A stretch of 64,000 nucleotides of DNA from JASHPR01 sp963739645 (GTDB lineage: Bacteria > Actinomycetota > Actinomycetes > Streptosporangiales > Streptosporangiaceae). Below the pieces are notes generated by a model that was given only the letters and a program-made list of their open reading frames with translations, ran no database searches and was not told where the DNA came from. Location of the stretch: assembly GCA_963739645.1 (NCBI GenBank), contig CAVUBM010000087.1:1-64000 (forward strand), read 5' to 3'. Positions 56,710 to 64,000 of the stretch are shown here, piece after piece. Each line of letters begins with the position of its first letter. The stretch's first letter is position 1. The translations under genes and the position numbers were made by a program.

Positions 56710-57736
56710 CGCGGCCCGACCCCGGTTTCCTGGACGGCGGCGTCCGCGACCGGGCTCAGCGAGCGCCGCCGCCCGCCGTTGCGCCGGCGCGTGGCCGTCA
56801 TGAGCCGTTCTCCCCGCGGGTCAAGCGCGTCGCGCAGCGAGTCACCGAGCAGGTTGAAGGCCAGTGTGGTGGCGAGCAGCGCGAGGCCGGGGAAGCCGAT
56901 GAACCACCAGGCCACCTGGTAGTAGCTCACCGCCTCGGCCAGCATGTCACCCCAGCTCGGGGTCGGGCGGGATGATGCCGAGCCCGAGGAAGGACAGCAC
57001 GGCCTCGAACGCGATGGCCGCGGGGATCAGCAGCGTGGTGTACACGATCAGCGGAGCGGTCAGGTTGGGGAGCACCTCGACGAACATGATGCGCAGGTTG
57101 CCGGCGCCGCCTGCGCGGGCCGCCTCGATGTACTCCTTTTCCTTGATGGACATCGCAAGCCCGCGCGCGATGCGGCCGACCGCGGCCCACGAGAAGAACG
57201 CGATCACCACGATGATGACCGTCAGGCTCGGCCCGACCACGGAGACCAGCGCGATGGCGGCTAGCAGGAACGGGAACGAGAGGATGAAGTCCATGAACCG
57301 GGACAGCAGCGGAGTCGGCCACGCCCGCCGAGGAAGCCGGCCAGCAGCCCGATGGTGGTCCCGACTATGACCGCGCTGAGGCTCGCGACCAGGCCCACGG
57401 CCAGTGAGATCCGCGCTCCGTAAACGGTGCGCACGAAGAGCATCACGGCCCAGGTCGTCGGTCCCGAACCAGTATTCGCTGCTCGGCGGCCTGGGCAGGC
57501 CTGCCTCGGTCAGCCCGGTGGTGTCGTTCTGCTGGTTGACGCCGTGACCGACGAGGTGGGCGATGACCGGGGCGAAGAGCGCGGCCAGGACGAGCAGGAC
57601 GATGAAGGCGGCCGAGATGAGAGCCATCCGGTCGTGCCGCAGCCGTTCCCAGGCCAGCGACCACTGACTGCGGCCCTCGATGCCGTGGCCTGCTCGGCCC
57701 CGTCGCCGGGGCCTGCTGCCAGTTCGCTGTCGTCAT
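56706..57736 (-). pseudogene. peptide ABC transporter permease (DppC-like), frameshifted
   Basis: SQWSLAWERLRHDRMALISA, FIVLLVLAALFAPVIAHLVG and the periplasmic WFGTDDLGRD are typical of DppC/OppC. They are followed in other frames by GARISLAVGLVASLSAVIVG, FILSFPFLLAAIALVSVVGP, the coupling motif EYIEAARAGGAGNLRIMFVE and FEAVLSFLGLGIIPPDPELG, and a last segment FIGFPGLALLATTLAFNLLG. Shifts near 57690, 57440, 57330 and 56950. The start ATG 57736 overlaps the stop of the ATPase gene (ATGA). Confidence 0.85.
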
Positions 57737-58930
57737 CGGCGACGCGGCCTCGGCCTGGATCACGGCGGCAGCGCCGTAGCCGTCAGCGTCGGCAGCCCGT
57801 CCAGCGCCGTTCGGCGCGGCGGCAGCGGCGAGCGCGGCAGCAGTGACCGTGTCGGCGGCCGACCCGCCCGCGGCGCCATCGGGGGCTGAACCGATGTCCA
57901 GCGGCCGGCTGGCCGCCAGAGCCGCGGCCTCGATGGGGAAGTGACAGGCCGTGACGTGGCCCGGATGCGGACGCTGACGGTTCCAGCACCGGCTCCTCGA
58001 CCCGGCACCGGTCCTGGGCCAGCGGGCAGCGCGGGTGGAACCGGCAGCCGTCGGCGGCTCGATCGGCGAAGGGATGTCGCCCTCGATCGTCATGCCGGCG
58101 ACGCTGGCGGGCCAGATCGGGATCGGTGACCGAGGCCGCCGACAGCAACGCGGCGGCGTAGGGATGACGGGGCTCACGGTAGAGCGCGTCGGCCGTGGCC
58201 AGTTCCACGATCTTGCCCGAGTACATGACCGCGACCCGGTCGCTCACGTGCTCGACCACGCCCAGGTCGTGCGAGATGAAGACGCAGGTGAGGCTCAGCT
58301 GGCGCTCGCAGGTCCTTGCAGCAGGTTGATGACCTGCGCCTGCACCGAGACGTCCAGGGCCGAAACCGGCTCGTCGCAGATCAGCAGCCGGGGGCCGACC
58401 GCCAGCGCCCTGGCGATGCCGACACGCTGGCGCTGGCCGCCGGAGAACTCGGCCGGGTAGCGGTTGTAGTGCTCCGGGTTGAGCCCGACCATGGCCATGA
58501 GCTCCTGTACCCGGTCGCGGCGGCTGCTGCCGCGCGCCAGGCCGTGGATGGCGAGCGGCTCGCCCACGATGGCGCCGATCCGCCGTCTCGGGTTCAGCGA
58601 GCCGTACGGGTCCTGGAACACGATCTGCACGTCGCGGCGTATCGCTCGCAGGTCGCCCGGCGACAGCTGGGTGATGTCCCGGCCGTCGAAGGTGATCTTG
58701 CCCTCGGTGACCGGCTGCAGCCGGGCGATGCAGCGGGCCAGCGTGGACTTGCCGCAGCCGGTCTCGCCGACCAGGCCGAGCGTCTCGCCGTCGCGGACGC
58801 TGCAGGCTGATCCCGTCGACCGCGTGCACGACCGGTGACTGCGCGAGACCAGGACTCCGCTGCGGACCGGGAAGTGCTTGACGATCCCGGTGAGCTCCAG
58901 CAGCCGGACCCCGGCGGCATTCGTCCGGCT
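57733..58930 (-). pseudogene. peptide ABC transporter ATPase (DppF/OppF-like), frameshifted
   Basis: GVRLLELTGIVKHFPVRSGV opens the protein. The Walker A region is recognisable across frames near 58770. DVQIVFQDPYGSLNPRRRIG is the Q-loop, EFSGGQRQRVGIARALAVGP the ABC signature, LLICDEPVSALDVSVQAQVI Walker B, and VFISHDLGVVEHVSDRVAVM the H-loop. A C-terminal oligopeptide/dipeptide extension has CRFHPRCPLAQDRCRVEEP, followed by an Ala-rich tail. The exact start is unclear. Confidence 0.85.
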
Positions 58931-58967
58931 CCGGCGTGACGGGCCGCCGGTGACGGCCGCCTGTGCG

Positions 58968-60027
<1,060 letters not shown>

Positions 60028-60028
<1 letters not shown>

Positions 60029-61525
60029 CAGAGGATCATCCCCGGGTCGGCGCACCACGCTTCGAGCTGGTCAGGCTGGCGGGGCAGTGCCGACGACAGC
60101 AGCTCGAAGCCGCTGTCGGTGATGAGCACGTCGTCCTCGATCCGGATGCCTAGGCCGCGCAGCTCTGGCGGGCACCATCTCATCGTTGTGCTGGAAGTAC
60201 AGGCCGGGCTCGACGGTCAGGACCTGACCGGCCGCGAGCGGTCCGCCCAGGTAGCGGGCTTCGCGGGCACGGGCGCAGTCGTGGACGTCGAGACCCATCA
60301 TGTGCCCCGGCGCGCACAGCGTCCAGCGCCGGTGCAGGCCACAGTCCGGCTCCAGCGACTCCTTCGCGGTGACCGGAAGAACGCCGAGGTCCTCAAGTCC
60401 CGCGGCGAGAACCTCGGCGCACGCGCGGTGGTAGGCACGGAAGTCGGCGCCCGGCCGCAGCTGCGCGAATGGCCTGCCTCTTGTGCCGCCAGCACGTAGG
60501 CGTACACCTGACGCTGCAGCGCGTCGAACCGTCCGCTGACCGGGAAGGTCCTGGTCACGTCCGCGGTGTAGAGGGCGTGCGTTTCCACGCCAGCGTCGAG
60601 CAGCAGCAGCTCGCCGGGCCGCAGCTCGCCGTCGTTGCGATTCCAGTGCAGGATCGTGGCGTGCGGGCCCGAGGCGGCGATCGGGTGGTAGCCGTCGCCG
60701 TTGCCCTCCGTCCGGGCCCGGGCCGAGAAGGCGGCCTCCACGTGCCGCTCCGTCATGCCCCCGGCGCCGCGGACGAGCCGGGCCACGTCGCAGAACCCGC
60801 GGCGTGGTGGCGGCGACCGCGGCACGCACCTGGCCGATCTCCCACGGCGTCCTTGACCAGGCGAAGCTCGGACAGCACCGCGGTCAGCTCGCCGTCGAGG
60901 ATTCCCGTCGACGGCGGTGACCTGCGCCTCGGCCCCCGGATCGAAGCCGCGCGATACCAGCGCCTCGCCGAGCTTGGCGAGCCGCTGCCCGCAGCTCACC
61001 GAGCGGACGGCAGGCGATGCCGAGTTGCTCGGAGCGTCCCGCCAGCGAGGGGCGCGGGCCCACCCAGAGCTCGCCCCGGGTCCTAGTCGGAGAAGAACTC
61101 GCCGTCATCGCGCCCGGACGGCGGCAGCAGGAACAGGGCGTCGCCGGCCGCCGACTCCGGGTCGAGGATCAGCACCCCGGCCGGGGTCTGGTCGCCGGTT
61201 AGCCAGACGTAGTCGCTGCTCGGGCCGGAACAGGTAGAACTGGTCGTTCGTCCGGCGCGGTGTCGAGCCCGGCCGGGATTACGGCGGGCAGCCGCGCGGG
61301 CAGGCTGCCGCGCGCAGCCGGTCTCTGCGGTCGCGGAGCATGCCCGGCGGCGGCGCCGGCGGTGACGTCAGGTCTGGCTGCGGTGCCCAGCCCTCGCGCA
61401 TGAAGCCCGAGAGCCGGGGGGAGACCGGATCGGTGAAGCTTCCCGTCGCGAGGGGGCCGGCGCCAGCCTGGATCGGAGCCGGTCCTCTCGCGAGTATCCG
61501 CCGTGGGCGCGACGGTGTCGGTCAT
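60028..61525 (-). pseudogene. Xaa-Pro aminopeptidase (M24B, aminopeptidase P), frameshifted
   Basis: About 495 residues. AMP_N domain: MLRDRRDRLRAALPARLPAV, NDQFYLFRPSSDYVWLTGDQ, LILDPESAAGDALFLLPPSG. M24 catalytic domain with all metal ligands: LLLLDAGVETHALYTADVTR (two Asp), CAPGHMMGLDVHDCARAREA (His), LTVEPGLYFQHNDEMVP (Glu) and LGIRIEDDVLITDSGFELL (Glu). It removes an N-terminal residue preceding proline. It lacks a signal peptide, so it acts in the cytoplasm on imported peptides. Start ATG 61525 overlaps the binding-protein stop (ATGA). Confidence 0.82.
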
Positions 61526-63324
61526 GACCCGCTGAGCCACACGTTGGTCGGGTCGCAGTTGAGGCCGAACCAGAAGAAGTTGCACCCGTGCACGCCGCGC
61601 CGAGTGGAAGATCGGCCACTTCTGCACGTTGATCGGGATGTTGGCCACGTCCTGCATCGCGGTGGCGTCGGCCTTCTGCCAGTTCTGCGCGGCCGTGGCC
61701 GCATCGGGTGCCGACAGGGCGGCGTTGATGTACGACTCGACCTTGGGGCTGGTGTACCCGCCGAAGTCGTTCGACGCCAGGCCCGGCTGGGTGAGCAGCG
61801 GGACGATGGTCGAGCGTCCGTTGTTGCCGAACCAGTCCGGGATCCAGCCCGCCGCAGCGAGGTCCCAGACGCCACGCTTGGCCGTCGCGGGAGCCTCGAG
61901 GTACTTGCCGTAGAAGTCGGACTGGGTAGCCGGGACGAGCTGCACGTGGAAGCCTGCCGCGTCCAGGCTGGACTGCAGGGACTGGGCGATCCGTGGCATC
62001 GGATCGGTGGTCGAGTACAGCAGCTTCAGCGTGAGTGCCGGTCTTGCCCGCCTGCGCGAGCAACTGCTTGGCCTTCGCCGGGTTGCCAGCGCCGTTGTTG
62101 TCGGGGAACGGGTTGTAGTCCGGGATGTACCCCACGTTGCCCGGCAGCACGAGCTGCGAGGTCGTGGAGGCGATGGACTTGCCGCCGAGGATCTGGACGA
62201 TCGCGTTCTTGTTCACCGCGTACGCCACGGCCTCACGGACGAGCTTGCTGGTGAACGGCCCGGCGTACTGGTTGAGCGCCAGGTAGTTACCGAGCGAGAT
62301 CGACGCCGAGCCGGCCGGCCGTGGGCCCGATCACCAGGCCGCTGTTGTGCGTCGCCACCAGGCTGGGCAGGTTCTGCGCCGGCGGGGTCACGTCCCATTC
62401 CATGTCACCGGTCCCGGCCTGCAGCTGCTGCTGCACGTTGTCGGAGGTCAGGCCCTCGGTGACGGTGATCTTGTTCGACGTACGCGTGCCGGTTCGGGTC
62501 GGTCGACTGCCTCCCAGGCCGGGTTGCGCGCGAGCGTGAAGGACTTGCCGGCCACGTACGACGTGATCTCGTACGGGCCGTCGGAGAGGGTGTGCTGCCG
62601 GAACGTGGCGCTGTCGGGGACGTACTTCATGTACTCGATGGGCCGGGCCGAGCAGAAGCCCATGGTCAGGATGTACAGGAAGTCGGGCGTGGAGCTGAGC
62701 AGGTGGAACGTGAGGGTCTGCGGGTCGGTCGCGACCACGCCCGGCAGGCTGTGCGAGTTGACGTAGTCGGCGATGCCGCTGACCGTGCCGGGCACCTTGG
62801 CGAATCCGGTGCAGTACGACTGCATTCCCGTCGATCGTGGCGGTGAAGTAACCGGGCGCACCGACCGGCGAAACCGGGTTGCACAGCATCTTGAACTCGC
62901 GGACGAAGTCGGCCGCTGTCACCTGACGGGGCGGCGATGTGTTCCACTTGACACCCGTGCGCAGATGGATCGTGATCGTCTTCCCGCCATCGGTGATGCC
63001 GCCGTTGGAGGTCGTCGGGATCGTGGTGGCGACGTCAGGGACCACGGGCGGCGGGGTGGCCGCGCCGGTCGGGACACCGTAGCTGAACAGCTGTCGCGTG
63101 AACATCCGCTCCAGCATGCTGCTGACTGTGTAGTACGCGCTGACGGTGTCGAGGTTGAAGATGTCACTCTGCCCGAGCATGACCAGGGTGCCGCCGCGCT
63201 GCGGGGTGCCCTGACCGCCGGAGCTGCCCGGCTGGCTGCTGACGGTGCCCGAGGAGGAGCACCCGGCTGCCAGCATGGTGATCACCGCGATAGCCGCGCC
63301 AGCAGAACCCAGACGTAGTCGCAT
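61522..63324 (-). pseudogene. peptide-binding lipoprotein (SBP family 5), frameshifted
   Basis: MRLRLGSAGAAIAVITMLAA is followed by GCSSSG, a lipoprotein signal with the lipidated Cys. The SBP_bac_5 body reads GGTLVMLGQSDIFNLDTVSA, ITIHLRTGVKWNTSPPRQVT, TAADFVREFKMLCNPVSP, and in other frames GPYEITSYVAGKSFTLARNP, MAYAVNKNAIVQILGGKSIA, RGVWDLAAAGWIPDWFGNNG and DPTNVWLSG. About 600 residues. It captures peptides for the ABC importer encoded downstream. ATG 63324 follows GGAGGG by eight bases. Confidence 0.85.
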
Positions 63325-63370
63325 GGCCCTCCCGACCACTGCGCACTCCTGTTCGACGTAGGCAGAAGTA

Positions 63371-63381
63371 CTATGTCACAT
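63371..63381. promoter_or_regulatory. TATGTCACATA palindrome before the binding-protein gene
   Basis: An 11-bp perfect palindrome around a central C, 46 bp before the start codon. It shares ATGTCACAT with the DapA-gene promoter at 52971-52979. Confidence 0.5.
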
Positions 63382-63508
63382 ACCAGGTTGGAGTCAAGAT
63401 CAATCTGGCGCTACCGGTCAATGCGCGTCTGATTCGTAATAATCCTGTGTCATAGCCGCGTATACCGTCATTCTCGCAGCCGTTGGCCACTGCCGGTGAC
63501 CTGCTGCT

Positions 63509-64000
63509 TTAAAGATCCCGGCGGTCTGCCGCGGTCCCAGGCCGAACGCCGGCGCGCTGGCGGCGCGGATCGCCTGACGGATGCAGCGGCCGCGGGCAGC
63601 GGCCTCGCCAGGTCGCGGGACCCGCCGCCCGGGCCCAGAACAGCGCGTGGCCGACGTCGCCTTCGGGGACGAAGTCCTGCGCCGCGACCTCGAGGCCGGC
63701 CTGCTCGAGCCAGGAGCCGGTAGGTGGCCGCGTCCGCCTGGCTCCAGGCCATCGCGGCCGGGCCGCCGAGCCAGTTGTCCTCCACGCCGGCCCAGGCGCC
63801 CTGCCCGGTGACCGTGAGCAGCCAGCCACCGGGGCGCAGCCAGGTGGCGGCCTGCCGCAGCAGCCGCGGCTGGGCCTCCAGCGGCATGTGGATGAGCGCG
63901 TAGAGGCAGACGACCGCGTCGAAGGACGCGGGCGGGAAGCTGACCGTGGTGGCGTCGGCGCGGATGAAGGTGGCGGCAGGAACCAGGCGCCGGGCCCGCT
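63509..64000 (-). CDS. SAM-dependent methyltransferase, partial at window edge, one frameshift
   Basis: From the right edge: FIRADATTVSFPPASFDAVV, CLYALIHMPLEAQPRLLRQA, ATWLRPGGWLLTVTGQGAW, the post-SAM core of class I (Methyltransf_11/25-like) enzymes. After a shift near 63720 WLEQAGLEVAAQDFVPEGDV and GHALFWARAA complete it. The N-terminal SAM-binding motif I lies beyond the window. Confidence 0.65.
   Translation of the reverse strand, partial: SGPGAWFLPPPSSAPTPPRSASRPRPSTRSSASTRSSTCRWRPSRGCCGRPPPGCAPVAGCSRSPGRAPGPAWRTTGSAARPRWPGARRTRPPTGSWLEQAGLEVAAQDFVPEGDVGHALFWARAAGPATWRGRCPRPLHPSGDPRRQRAGVRPGTAADRRDL

Overview
The window is high-GC DNA with frequent GTG starts, actinobacterial gene families (DUF2254, FadR-type GntR regulators, an NhaA-thioredoxin fusion, MalT-like LuxR regulators) and many transposase remnants. 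It is most consistent with a soil actinomycete chromosome, possibly Streptosporangiales-like; the genus cannot be set from the sequence. Many conserved domains are split by single-base frame changes. The damage is patchy: about 9.9-18.7 kb and 34.5-43.5 kb are nearly clean, while 1-9, 19-25, 44-48.5 and 50-63.5 kb are heavily affected. Genes called pseudogene here may therefore be intact genes carrying assembly indels.

Regions. 0.3-9.6 kb is accessory: IS30, IS66 and IS982 sequences, a broken MOSC protein, a broken secreted repeat protein, a haloacid dehalogenase, an SDR remnant, a flavodoxin-like reductase and a TfoX-like protein. 9.4-19.5 kb is an ion-transport island between two 462-bp direct repeats: a CPA1 Na+/H+ antiporter, an NhaA-thioredoxin fusion, a membrane glycosyltransferase, a Ca2+/cation antiporter fused to a second membrane domain, a DUF4118 protein and a small membrane protein. 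Three of these genes share a 19-nt hairpin motif 35-42 nt before their start codons. 19.3-25.3 kb holds a VOC-GNAT gene, an IS110 element, acetyltransferase pieces and an ArsR/SRPBCC cluster with a clear palindromic operator. 25.7-34.4 kb has a DUF2254 protein, a GntR regulator, two tRNA-like sequences, several integrase-type transposases, a secreted protein of unknown function and an IS30 element nested in other remnants.

34.5-43.5 kb is better preserved: a CbbX-like AAA+ ATPase with a membrane N-terminus, a VOC protein, a quinone-oxidoreductase-like MDR, a large ATP-dependent LuxR regulator, a STAS protein and an acyl-CoA-synthetase-like enzyme. 44-50 kb has a secreted subtilase with a Trp-rich pentapeptide tail, a membrane GAF/PAS/GGDEF/EAL protein and a sulfotransferase.

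50.3-63.3 kb is one functional locus. A divergently oriented GntR gene faces a long minus-strand gene string: peptide-binding lipoprotein, Xaa-Pro aminopeptidase, two ABC ATPases, two permeases, an S9 (prolyl-oligopeptidase family) peptidase, a luciferase-like flavoenzyme, a DapA-family lyase and a proline-racemase/4-hydroxyproline-epimerase. Start-stop overlaps tie most of these together. The combination predicts uptake and breakdown of proline- or hydroxyproline-rich peptides. The same ATGTCACAT palindrome lies in front of the binding-protein gene and of the DapA gene. The window ends inside a SAM-dependent methyltransferase.
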